A DNA stretch of 64,000 nt from Streptomyces sp. SCSIO 30461 (lineage in GTDB: Bacteria; Actinomycetota; Actinomycetes; Streptomycetales; Streptomycetaceae): the NCBI RefSeq assembly GCF_037023745.1, contig NZ_CP146101.1:5968001-6032000 (forward strand). Reading direction: 5' to 3'. Shown piece after piece: positions 50,289 through 57,849 of the stretch. The translations under genes were made by a program, and so were the position numbers. How positions within the stretch are numbered: position 1 is the first letter of the stretch; each line of letters starts with the position of its first letter. The notes under the pieces were generated by a model. The model was given only the letters and a program-made list of their open reading frames with translations, was not told where the DNA came from and made no database searches.

Positions 50289-51317
50289 TCAGACCCGGAC
50301 GCCGAACTGGAAGGTGCCCATGTAGTCCATCGACTCGTAGCGCACGTAGGCGCCCGGCTTCGGGGCGTGCAGGATCTGGTTGTTGCCCGCGTACAGGCCC
50401 ACGTGGGAAAGACCGTTGAAGAAGACCAGGTCGCCCGGCTTGAGCTGGCTGCGGCCGATCTTCACACCGTCGTTCTGCTGGGTGTAGGTGGTGCGCGAGA
50501 TGCTCACGCCCGCCTGGCGGTACGCCCACTGCGTCAGACCGGAGCAGTCGTACGAGTTGGGGCCCTCGGCGCCGGAGAAGTAGGGCTTGCCGATCTGGGT
50601 GGCGGCGGCGCTCAGCGCCGCACCTCCGCGCTGCGAGGCAGGCACCTCGTTGCCGAGGTCCACACGCTCGCCGGCGGCGCGGCTGGCACGCTGCTCCTCC
50701 TCCTGGAGCTTCGCACGCTCGGCCGCCGTGAGGGTGTTGAGCAGCTCCCGCGCGTCGGCGAGCTTGCCCTGGAACGCCTTCTTCTTCTCGCCGAGCGTCT
50801 TGCGTACGTCCTCGAGGTCGTCGAGCTTCTTGGCCGCCTCGGCTCGCTGCTGGGCCAGGGTGCGCTGCTTGGCCTGGATCTCCTCCAGCGCCTGGGTCTG
50901 CTTGGCGCCGAGCTGGTCGATCGCCGACGCCTTCTCGAGGTAGGTGTCCGGGTCGGAGGAGAGGAAGAGCTGGAGGGCAGGGTCGACACCGCCGGAGCGA
51001 TACTGGGCGCTGGCCACCGAACCGAGCTTGCCGCGCAACTCGTTGACCTCGTCCTGGCCGCGAGCCACCTGGTCCTGGATCGCGTCGACCTGCTTCTGGA
51101 GCCTGGTCTGCTGCTCCTTGGCCCCGTTGTACTCCTCGGTGGCCTTCTCCGCCTCGTGGTACAGGGCGTCGACCTTGGCCTTGACCTCGTCCTTGCTGGG
51201 CTTGGCCGGAGCGGCCTGAGCGGCCTGTGAGCTCAGGGCGACGGCTGCCGCGGCGGTCGCGGTGAGCACGGACACACGAGCGCGGCTGGGCTGCTTGGGT
51301 CGACGGTGGGACGCCAC
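50289..51317 (-). CDS. Exported NlpC/P60 peptidoglycan hydrolase (paralogue 2)
   Basis: A 342-residue paralogue of the downstream gene. It shares the VASHRR start, a signal peptide (to about AAQAAPAKP), coiled coil (KVDALYHEAEKATEEYNGA onward), the YRSGGVDPALQLFLSSDPD segment and an NlpC/P60 domain. Catalytic Cys lies in SYDCSGLTQWAY and His in LSHVGLYAGNNQILHAP. It probably cleaves D-Glu-meso-DAP bonds during growth or division. The upstream region is long and contains an AT-rich hairpin. No c-di-AMP (ydaO) riboswitch was recognised. Confidence 0.94.
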   Translation of the reverse strand: MASHRRPKQPSRARVSVLTATAAAAVALSSQAAQAAPAKPSKDEVKAKVDALYHEAEKATEEYNGAKEQQTRLQKQVDAIQDQVARGQDEVNELRGKLGSVASAQYRSGGVDPALQLFLSSDPDTYLEKASAIDQLGAKQTQALEEIQAKQRTLAQQRAEAAKKLDDLEDVRKTLGEKKKAFQGKLADARELLNTLTAAERAKLQEEEQRASRAAGERVDLGNEVPASQRGGAALSAAATQIGKPYFSGAEGPNSYDCSGLTQWAYRQAGVSISRTTYTQQNDGVKIGRSQLKPGDLVFFNGLSHVGLYAGNNQILHAPKPGAYVRYESMDYMGTFQFGVRV

Positions 51318-51651
51318 GAAGGCGAGCTCCTTCTTCCTAGAGCCGCCTGCCGGGCAGTCGGGACGGTTCCCGGCTCCACGCAACCACATACCCGAAAAGG
51401 GACGAACTGCGCGAAATTGGCGGTTCCTTCACTGCCATCCCGGATGGATGATCAACCGCGCGAAGGTTCGAGGCCTGACCCTAGTGACCTCTCCGTGATC
51501 AGTTCAAATCCTCATGAGTAAAAACTACCTACCACGCATCATTTTTTACGCTCATCACACACGTAGTAGCGGCGACTTGACCGTACGTTCCCCGAAATCG
51601 GGCATACGTCACAGGAGTTACGAGAGGGATGAGTCACGCAAGTGACTTCTA
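51318..51651 (-). promoter_or_regulatory. Long leader/promoter region of the NlpC/P60 gene with AT-rich hairpin
   Basis: About 330 bp upstream of paralogue 2 with no gene. It contains an unusually AT-rich patch at about 51500-51560. There, an ATGAGTAAAAA arm (51514-51524) pairs imperfectly with TTTTTTACGCTCAT (51542-51555). This is likely a promoter or RNA-structure control zone. The MITE-like element begins immediately beyond. Confidence 0.5.
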
Positions 51652-51841
51652 AGGGCTGTCCCGTAATTCCCAGTGGATCAGCGCGCGGCGTCAGATGCGG
51701 TGCATCGCAAGGCGGAGAGTCATCCCCATACTGGGCGTATTCGGATTATTCGACAACGCAGCGTGGGGGCACCTCCCGGCGAAGCCAGGGGGAGTGCCGT
51801 AGCTGGCGTCGCGCGCCCGCTGGGGATTACGGGACAGCCCT
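51652..51841. mobile_element. 190-bp MITE-like element (copy 1)
   Basis: Terminal inverted repeats AGGGCTGTCCCGTAAT-Y-CCCAG (22 bp, one mismatch) bound a 190-bp non-coding element. A TA duplication flanks it (51650-51651 and 51842-51843), and joining the flanks restores CTAG. That fits TA-targeting IS630- or IS5/IS427-group transposases acting in trans. Its end supplies the last base of the NYN gene stop codon. It is in opposite orientation to the copy at 56354-56605. Confidence 0.85.
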
Positions 51842-53202
51842 TAGACACGCGAAAGGCGCTTGAGCAGCATCGCCGACGCCACCGGCCGCGCCCCTGCCTT
51901 GGCGACGCCGTCGGCGACCTCGCGGTCGGTGGAGACCACGACCACGGGTCGGCCCGGCGGCTCCGCCCGCACGAGCTGTCGAATGAGCTCGTCGGCCGTC
52001 ACCCCGGGCTTGGAGAACAGCACCCGCACCCCGCGCGGGGGCGCGAGCAGAACCGGCGCCGCCAACTCGGCGCCGTCGAACACGCAGGTCATCTCCGCAC
52101 CGGTCTGCGCGGCCAGCATCGCCAGCCCGCCGAGCAGCCTCAGCCGCTGCTTCTCCAGCGGCATGGTCGGGTAACCGGTCTTGGTGACGTTGTAGCCGTC
52201 CACCACCAGGTGAACCTGGGGCAGCGCGAGCAACTGGTCGAGCAGCGCCGGATCGGTCTCGGAGAGCGCCCGCGCCGCGATGTCCTTCGGGGACATCCTG
52301 CCCGGCTCGACCGCGGGGACCGTGTCGGCGGGATGCAGCGAAGCGGGGGGAAGAGCCAGTTCACGCCGCAGCCCCTGAGCCGCGTCCAGCACGGTGTCCA
52401 GCAGCAGCCGTACCCGCATGTCCTCCAGGGAGCGCCCTTCCCTGGCCGCCCTGCGGCTCGACTCGACCGCCGACTCGGCCTCCCCGAGCCTTGCCCTGAG
52501 CCGCCGGGCCTCGCTCTCGGCTGCCGACACCTGGGCGTGTGCCTCTGCCTTCGCCGCCTCGGAGTCGGCGGCGGCGCGGCGCAACGCGGCCTCACCGCGT
52601 TTCACATCGCTCTGGGCGCTGCGCAGCTTGCGGTGCAGTGACTCGGCCTCCTTGCGGGCGGCCTCGAGTTCGGACCGCAACCGGTCGGCTTCGGCCTTGG
52701 CATGGGCCTTGAGCCGCTCGACCTCGTCGCGCAGCCGCTCCAGTTCCTGCCGTGACTCCTCGTCGGCCCGCTCGGCCTCCACACGCTGGGCCTCCTCGCC
52801 CGCGGCGGCGACCAGCTTCACCCATCCGGGCGGGCGCAGCACATAGGCGGCGGCGGCCACGTCCACCGGGTCGGCGGCGGCGGGCGGCGCGCCGGCTTCG
52901 AGCGTCCCGGCCAACTCCGGCTGCGTCTCGCGCAGCCGCTCGCCGATGCGCTGGCGGAACACCGCGTCGCCCTCAAGGGCGGCGGCCATCGCGTTGCCCG
53001 CGAATTTGGCGCGACGGGACGGGGTGAACCGGGCGTACTGCCGCAACTGGGCGGGCAGGTCGCCGATCGTCAGACCGCCGAACGCGTCCGAGACCAGGGC
53101 GACCACCCGGCGCCGCACGCCCTCGGGCAGCGGGCGGTCCAGCCCCTCCGCGGCGCCGCCGGCCGCGCCGGCCGGGTCCCCGCCGCTGTCAGGCCGCTCC
53201 AC
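51841..53202 (-). CDS. NYN-domain (YacP-like) putative ribonuclease with coiled coil
   Basis: A 453-residue protein. A conserved N-terminal region (about 20-150; PLPEGVRRRVVALVSDAFGG) is followed by a long Glu/Arg/Ala coiled coil (about 145-275). The C-terminal NYN/PIN-like domain (about 300-453) has HLVVDGYNVTKTGYP, TCVFDGAE and VVVVSTDREVADGV, giving the acidic nuclease pocket. Relatives are RNA-binding/processing proteins of actinobacteria. The stop codon TAA is completed by the inserted MITE. GTG start. Confidence 0.9.
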   Translation of the reverse strand: MERPDSGGDPAGAAGGAAEGLDRPLPEGVRRRVVALVSDAFGGLTIGDLPAQLRQYARFTPSRRAKFAGNAMAAALEGDAVFRQRIGERLRETQPELAGTLEAGAPPAAADPVDVAAAAYVLRPPGWVKLVAAAGEEAQRVEAERADEESRQELERLRDEVERLKAHAKAEADRLRSELEAARKEAESLHRKLRSAQSDVKRGEAALRRAAADSEAAKAEAHAQVSAAESEARRLRARLGEAESAVESSRRAAREGRSLEDMRVRLLLDTVLDAAQGLRRELALPPASLHPADTVPAVEPGRMSPKDIAARALSETDPALLDQLLALPQVHLVVDGYNVTKTGYPTMPLEKQRLRLLGGLAMLAAQTGAEMTCVFDGAELAAPVLLAPPRGVRVLFSKPGVTADELIRQLVRAEPPGRPVVVVSTDREVADGVAKAGARPVASAMLLKRLSRV

Positions 53203-53471
53203 GATCCGTCACTCCTAAGATCTCCGTGCGTTCCGGGCGCTCTTCTCACGAATCCGCACCCGGCCGCTCAGCCGGTCAGTTCGATTGGTTCCACCGCGTT
53301 CCTCAAGGTGCCGGAACGACTCGATGGTCTCACTGACCACGGCGCACCACTCCCCCGGCGCCGGTCTTCGTCCCGTTCTTGTCGCATCGCGCGCACTCCC
53401 CGTAACCCTACGACCTCAGGGGCCCGCCGTGACACGGCGAGGCGGCCCTCGGCCCGCGGCCCCGGTAGGCC

Positions 53472-54221
53472 ATGCTCGGACGCATGACGCAGCGGCGGGC
53501 AGCGACCCGGACGGGGACCCCGGGGGCCACGAGCGGCCCCGTGGTGACGTACGGCGTGATCGGGCTGTGCTGCCTGGTCTTCGTCATCGGCCCGGTCTCC
53601 GGGCTCAACCCCGGGTTCGGGACAGGGGACACCCTGCTCGCCGGCACCACCGCGTACTTCGAACGCTGGGGAGTCATCCCGAGCGAATTGACGCACGGCT
53701 CCCCGCGGGCCCTGCTCACCCCGTTGACCGCGCTGTTCGTCCACGGCAGCTGGCTGCATCTGCTCGGCAACATGCTGTTCCTGTTCGTCTTCGGCGCGAT
53801 GACCGAGGAGCGGATGGGGCGGGTGAGATTCGCGCTCTTCTACATCGGCTGCGGGTATCTCGCGCTCCTCGCCTACGCCGTGGCGAACGCGCAGTCCACG
53901 CAGACGCTGGTGGGCGGCTCGGGGGCCATCTCGGGGGTGCTGGGGGCGTTCCTGTGCCTCTTCCCCAAGGCGCGGGTGACCAGTCTCTTCCCGTTCCTCT
54001 TCTTTCTGCCGCTGCGGTTTCCCGCGTGGATCGTGCTGCTGTTCTGGTTCGCCCTGCAGTGGATGGCGGAGGCGCAGGACACCTCGTCCGGCCCGGGGGT
54101 CGCCTATCTGGCCCATCTGGTGGGCTTCGGGATCGGCTTCTGCTGCGCATGGGCCGGCCTGTGGCTGGGGGCTAGAGTGAGAGCCCAAGCCACGGCCACC
54201 GAGGGAGACAGCCAGCCGTGA
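53472..54221 (+). CDS. Rhomboid-family intramembrane serine protease
   Basis: A 249-residue six-helix rhomboid. The oxyanion-site HGSWLHLLGNMLFLFVFG, catalytic Ser in VGGSGAISGVLGAF and His in AYLAHLVGFGIGF are all present, so it should be active. The start may be ATG 53472 or ATG 53484 (MTQRRAATR). It is divergent from the NYN gene and translationally coupled (GTGA overlap) to the Lrp-type sensor that follows. Substrates are unknown. Confidence 0.93.
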   Translation: MLGRMTQRRAATRTGTPGATSGPVVTYGVIGLCCLVFVIGPVSGLNPGFGTGDTLLAGTTAYFERWGVIPSELTHGSPRALLTPLTALFVHGSWLHLLGNMLFLFVFGAMTEERMGRVRFALFYIGCGYLALLAYAVANAQSTQTLVGGSGAISGVLGAFLCLFPKARVTSLFPFLFFLPLRFPAWIVLLFWFALQWMAEAQDTSSGPGVAYLAHLVGFGIGFCCAWAGLWLGARVRAQATATEGDSQP

Positions 54222-54499
54222 TCACCGCGATCGTGCTCATCAAGACCAGCGTGGACCGCATCCCGGAGATCGCGGAGTCGATCGCCGGTCTCGACAGCGT
54301 CAGCGAGGTCTTCTCGGTCACCGGTACGTACGACCTGATCGCGATGGTCCGGGTGGCCCAGCACGAGGATCTGGCGGATGTCATCCCGGGCCGGATCAGC
54401 AAGATCCCGGGCGTCGAGGCGACGGACACCCATGTCGCGTTCCGTACGTACTCGCAGCACGACCTGGAAGCCGCGTTCGCCATCGGCCTCGACGCGTAG
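54218..54499 (+). CDS. Stand-alone Lrp/AsnC ligand-binding (RAM) domain protein
   Basis: A 93-residue protein consisting only of the Lrp/AsnC effector-binding domain (VITAIVLIKTSVDRIPEIAE, then GTYDLIAMVRVAQHEDLADV). It lacks the DNA-binding helix-turn-helix. Stand-alone forms bind amino acids and may heteromerise with full-length regulators. GTG start overlaps the rhomboid stop by 4 bp, so the two are co-translated; a functional link is not established. Confidence 0.93.
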   Translation: MITAIVLIKTSVDRIPEIAESIAGLDSVSEVFSVTGTYDLIAMVRVAQHEDLADVIPGRISKIPGVEATDTHVAFRTYSQHDLEAAFAIGLDA

Positions 54500-54564
54500 G
54501 CTCTCCACCGCCCGGCGCGGGTGCGCCGGGCGGATCGGCGGCCCTTCAGGGGCACCCTGACCAC

Positions 54565-55965
54565 TCAGACAACGGGCACGCAGCGGCCGTCCTCGGTGCG
54601 GTAGTCCCACCGGGCGCCCTCTCGTACCAGCTCCTTGACGGCCCCCACGAACCGCTCCACATGCTCGTCCGGGGTCCCGGCGCCGAAGCTGACCCGGATC
54701 GCGTTCAGGGACCGCTCCCCCGCGGCCGCGTCCGGGGCTCCGCACTCACCGGTCTCGGCGGGGTCGCTGCCCAGCAGGGTGCGGATCAGCGGATGGGCGC
54801 AGAAGAGGCCGTCGCGGACGCCGATGCCGTACTCGGCCGACAGGGCGGCGGCGAAGTGCGAGCTGTTCCAGCCTTCCACCACGAAGGACAGGACGCCGAC
54901 TCGGGCGGCCCCATCCCCGAACAGTGACAGCACCCTGACCTCGGGGACCTGGGCGAGTCCGGCGCGGAGCCGCTCGACGAGGTGCCGTTCGCGCGCGACG
55001 AGCGCCTCGAATCCGGCGTCGGTCAGCGCCTTGCAGGCGGAGGCGACGGCGTAGGCGCCGATGACATTCGGCGATCCGGCCTCATGGCGGGCCGCCGTGG
55101 TGTGCCACTCCACGTCCACGCCGCCGTCGGGGCGCCTGGCGACCGTGCGGGAGGCGCCGCCGCCCGCGAGATACGGTTCGGCGGCCTGCAACCAGTCGGC
55201 CCGCCCCGCGAGCACGCCCGAGCCGAACGGCGCGTAGAGCTTGTGCCCCGAGAAGGCCACCCAGTCGACGTCCAGGTCCCGTACGGAGACGGGGTGGTGG
55301 GGGGCAAGCTGGGCGGCGTCCAGCACGATCCGGGCACCGTGGGCGTGCGCGGCGGCGGCGAGTTCGCGTACCGGCCACAGCTCCCCGGTCACATTGGAGG
55401 CGCCGGTGACGCAGACCAGCGCGGGGCCGGCGGGCTCGCGTTCGGCGAGCGCCGTCGCCAGGGTCCGCACGGCTTCGCCCGGGGTACGCGGCGCGTCCAG
55501 ATAGGTGACGTCCGCGCCCTGCCACGGCAGCAGCGCCGCGTGGTGCTCGGTCTCGAAGACGAAGACCCTGCAGCCGTCCGGCAGGGCGGCGGCGAGCAGG
55601 TTCAGCGAATCCGTGGTCGAACGGGTGAAGACCACCTGGTCCGCTTCCCGGCAGCCGAGGAACCGGTGGACCGTCGTCCGGCTGTTCTCGAACAGTTCGG
55701 TGGACAGCTGTGAGAGATACCCGGCGCCGCGGTGCACGCTGCCGTAGTACGGGGCGTAGGCGGCGATGTCGTCCCACACCCGCTGCAAGGCCGGTGCGCT
55801 GGCGGCGTAGTCGAGTGCGGCGTAGGTGACCTGGCCCCCGGTCACGAGCGGGACGGTGACGTCGCGGCCGAGCACCGGCAGCGGGCCGGTGGGGCGGCAG
55901 GAACCGTCGGAAGCAGGGGCGGCAGCGGTTGCGGTGGCGACGGCGGTGGACGGACGTGCGGGCAT
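54565..55965 (-). CDS. Class V PLP-dependent aminotransferase (cysteine-desulfurase-like)
   Basis: A 466-residue fold-type I PLP enzyme. PLP-phosphate and ring contacts are in TRSTTDSLNLLAAALP and VLDAAQLAPHHP, and the Schiff-base Lys is in AFSGHKLYAPFGSG. It resembles SufS/CsdA-like desulfurases, but the catalytic-loop Cys is not obvious. The C-terminal segment carries GECGAPDAAAGERS, so desulfurase activity is uncertain. There are no suf or isc genes nearby. The ATG at 55965 (MPARPSTAV) is used. A 20-residue Ala/Thr-rich N-terminus precedes the domain. Confidence 0.85.
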   Translation of the reverse strand: MPARPSTAVATATAAAPASDGSCRPTGPLPVLGRDVTVPLVTGGQVTYAALDYAASAPALQRVWDDIAAYAPYYGSVHRGAGYLSQLSTELFENSRTTVHRFLGCREADQVVFTRSTTDSLNLLAAALPDGCRVFVFETEHHAALLPWQGADVTYLDAPRTPGEAVRTLATALAEREPAGPALVCVTGASNVTGELWPVRELAAAAHAHGARIVLDAAQLAPHHPVSVRDLDVDWVAFSGHKLYAPFGSGVLAGRADWLQAAEPYLAGGGASRTVARRPDGGVDVEWHTTAARHEAGSPNVIGAYAVASACKALTDAGFEALVARERHLVERLRAGLAQVPEVRVLSLFGDGAARVGVLSFVVEGWNSSHFAAALSAEYGIGVRDGLFCAHPLIRTLLGSDPAETGECGAPDAAAGERSLNAIRVSFGAGTPDEHVERFVGAVKELVREGARWDYRTEDGRCVPVV

Positions 55966-56323
55966 GGCTTGTCTCCCGGATGACAGGGCGAATGGCTGTG
56001 AAACACCCGAGCGACGGCACAACCGCCGTCCGGCATACGGGTGTTGCCTCGACGCGGCAACGATGGGCGCCCGCGCGGAGGTGGGGTGGAAGGGGCCGGG
56101 AGGCCCTACCGCATTCGCTTGCTCACGAGAATCGCTCCCTCGAGGACCAGGACCCCAGGGGCGGCAAGGGGTCCGCGCTTGCCGTGGACCTCACTGCCCA
56201 CAGCCTGGTCTTCACCCGGGGCACCCCGCCACGGACGGAGGGTTGCCGGACAGCGGGCCGGGGCCGTCTTCGCTGTCACTCATGACCTTGAGGAGCATCC
56301 TGCCATACGTCTCGAAACACGCA
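55966..56323. other. Long leader region before the class V aminotransferase
   Basis: With the terminator and MITE that follow, this forms a 654-bp stretch without a firm gene. On the minus strand a 23-residue frame, MSDSEDGPGPLSGNPPSVAG then CPG, runs 56283-56212 with a weak ribosome-binding site. It may be a leader peptide or chance. GC-rich palindromic segments are present but no known riboswitch pattern was recognised. Confidence 0.45.
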
Positions 56324-56352
56324 AGGCGCAGTCCACAGTGCGGACTGCGCCT
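56324..56352 (-). terminator. Hairpin terminator for trpD, displaced by a MITE
   Basis: Perfect 11-bp arms (AGGCGCAGTCC, 56324-56334; complement 56342-56352) with a 7-nt loop. It ends one base before the MITE-like element that separates it from the trpD stop at 56620. Confidence 0.75.
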
Positions 56353-56353
56353 C

Positions 56354-56605
56354 AGGGCTGTCCCGTAATCCCCAGCGGGCGCACGGCGCTCCCCCAGGGC
56401 TCCGTTTGGGAGGTACCCCCAGCTACGGCACTCCCCCTGGCTTCGCCGGGGGGTGCCCCCACGCCGCGTTGCCGAATCACCCGAATACGCCCAGCGTGAG
56501 GACGACCCTCCGCCTTGCGATGCGTCCCCTCGGCCCCAAGGGCCGGGTGAGACCCCGTGCAGCTGACGCCGCACGCTGGTCCACCGGGGTTTGCGGGACA
56601 GCCCT
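56354..56605. mobile_element. 252-bp MITE-like element (copy 2)
   Basis: Ends AGGGCTGTCCCGTAATCCCC and, on the other strand, AGGGCTGTCCCGCAAACCCC share the first 12 bases and then diverge. The core aligns with the reverse complement of copy 1 (shared CTGGCTTCGCCGG hairpin, GAATACGCCCAG and CTCCGCCTTGCGATGC blocks). It carries about 60 bp of extra sequence. It has no coding capacity and lies 14 bp downstream of trpD. Confidence 0.82.
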
Positions 56606-56619
56606 TCGTGCCACTTCGG

Positions 56620-57711
56620 TCAGCGGTTGCTGGCTGCCACCCAGCGCTCCAGGGCGCTCTTCGCCGCGCCTGAGTCGATGGACTGGGCCGCCTTGGCCAT
56701 CCCGTCTCCGAGTTGCTCCGTCAGAGTGCCGTCGTCCGGCTCAAGCGCGGCCAGCGCCGCCGCCGAGTTCAGCAGCACGGCATCCCGGACCGGGCCCGTC
56801 TCGCCTGCGAGCAGCCGGCGGGCGACATCGGCGTTGTACGAGGCGTCGGCGCCTCGCAGAGCCTCCACCGGGACCAGTTCGATGCCCAGATCCCGCGGGT
56901 CGAAGGACTCCTCGCGGACAGAGCCGTCGCGTACCACCCAGACCCTGGAGGTCGCGGTGGTGGTGAGCTCGTCCAGGCCGTCTTCACCCCGGAACACCAG
57001 CGCGCTCGAACCGCGCTCGGCAAGCACGCCCGCCATGATCGGGGCCATCCTGGCGTCCGCGACCCCGGTGGCCTGTGCCTTCACCCGCGCCGGATTGGTC
57101 AGCGGACCCAGGAAGTTGAATGTCGTGCGGATACCGAGCTCCTTGCGCGCGGCAGCCACATGGCGCAGGGCCGGGTGGAACTTCACGGCGAAGCAGAAGG
57201 TGATCCCGGCTTCCCCCGCGACCTCGGCGACCCTCTCCGGTGTCAGCTCCAGATTGACGCCGAGCTTCTCCAGTACGTCCGACGCACCGCTTGCGCTGGA
57301 TGCCGCGCGGTTGCCGTGCTTGACGACCTTGGCGCCGGTCCCGGCGACGACGATCGCGGACATGGTGGAGATGTTGACGGTCTTGGCGCCGTCGCCTCCG
57401 GTGCCGACGATGTCCACCGTCCGTCCCGGCACTTCGATCAGCCGGGCGTGCGCGTACATCGTGCGCACCAGCCCGGCGATCTCCTCGACCGTCTCGCCCT
57501 TGGCCCGCAGCGCCACCGCGAAACCCGCGATCTGGGCGTCGGTGGCCTCACCGCGCAGGATGCGGTCCATCGCCCAGGCGGTGTCGTCGGCGCTCTGGTC
57601 ATGTCCGGACAGCAGGGCGTCCAGCACCCTGGGCCAGGAACGGCCCGCCGCGGTAGTGCTCCCCCCGGCTTCGCCGGGGGCACCCCCACCAGCGGGGCTC
57701 ACAGCGCTCAT
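56620..57711 (-). CDS. trpD: Anthranilate phosphoribosyltransferase
   Basis: A 363-residue TrpD, attaching anthranilate to PRPP in tryptophan synthesis. Motifs: [50 protein letters not shown] and [10 protein letters not shown]. The first 25 residues ([16 protein letters not shown]) are atypical and coincide with a CCCCCGGCTTCGCCGGGGG hairpin similar to the MITE core, so the N-terminus may be an acquired extension. It stands apart from other trp genes, next to the respiratory cluster, as in mycobacteria. Confidence 0.94.
   Translation of the reverse strand: MSAVSPAGGGAPGEAGGSTTAAGRSWPRVLDALLSGHDQSADDTAWAMDRILRGEATDAQIAGFAVALRAKGETVEEIAGLVRTMYAHARLIEVPGRTVDIVGTGGDGAKTVNISTMSAIVVAGTGAKVVKHGNRAASSASGASDVLEKLGVNLELTPERVAEVAGEAGITFCFAVKFHPALRHVAAARKELGIRTTFNFLGPLTNPARVKAQATGVADARMAPIMAGVLAERGSSALVFRGEDGLDELTTTATSRVWVVRDGSVREESFDPRDLGIELVPVEALRGADASYNADVARRLLAGETGPVRDAVLLNSAAALAALEPDDGTLTEQLGDGMAKAAQSIDSGAAKSALERWVAASNR
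57662..57680. repeat. GC-rich hairpin inside the 5' end of trpD, similar to MITE core
   Basis: Eight-bp perfect arms (57662-57669 and 57673-57680) around a TTC loop. The same CCCC-Y-GGCTTCGCCGGGG hairpin, again followed by a GCACCCCC-like run, occurs at 56433-56453 in MITE copy 2. Confidence 0.6.
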
Positions 57712-57776
57712 GGTCGCTCCTGGTCGGTTCGTACGAACGGGTATGCCCCCACCCTATCCACCTCGGTTACGGCGAA

Positions 57777-57805
57777 GAGCCCCGTCCACCGAGTGGACGG
57801 GGCTC
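57777..57805 (-). terminator. Terminator of the ctaE-qcrCAB operon
   Basis: Perfect 13-bp arms (57777-57789 and 57793-57805) with a 3-nt loop, 45 bp beyond the qcrB stop codon on the minus strand. Confidence 0.88.
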
Positions 57806-57849
57806 CTGCCGTGGCGATCATCGGATCAGCGGGTCGTGCTCATCGGGGA

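Noticed and set aside
51318..51651. c-di-AMP (ydaO) riboswitch before the NlpC/P60 genes
   Set aside because: Actinobacterial wall hydrolase genes often carry one, so it was looked for. The conserved aptamer blocks were not found; only an AT-rich hairpin is present. A covariance search would settle it.
55966..56060. Cysteine-rich leader peptide before the class V aminotransferase
   Set aside because: A frame with three Cys codons exists, but it does not terminate before the gene and has no attenuator hairpin.
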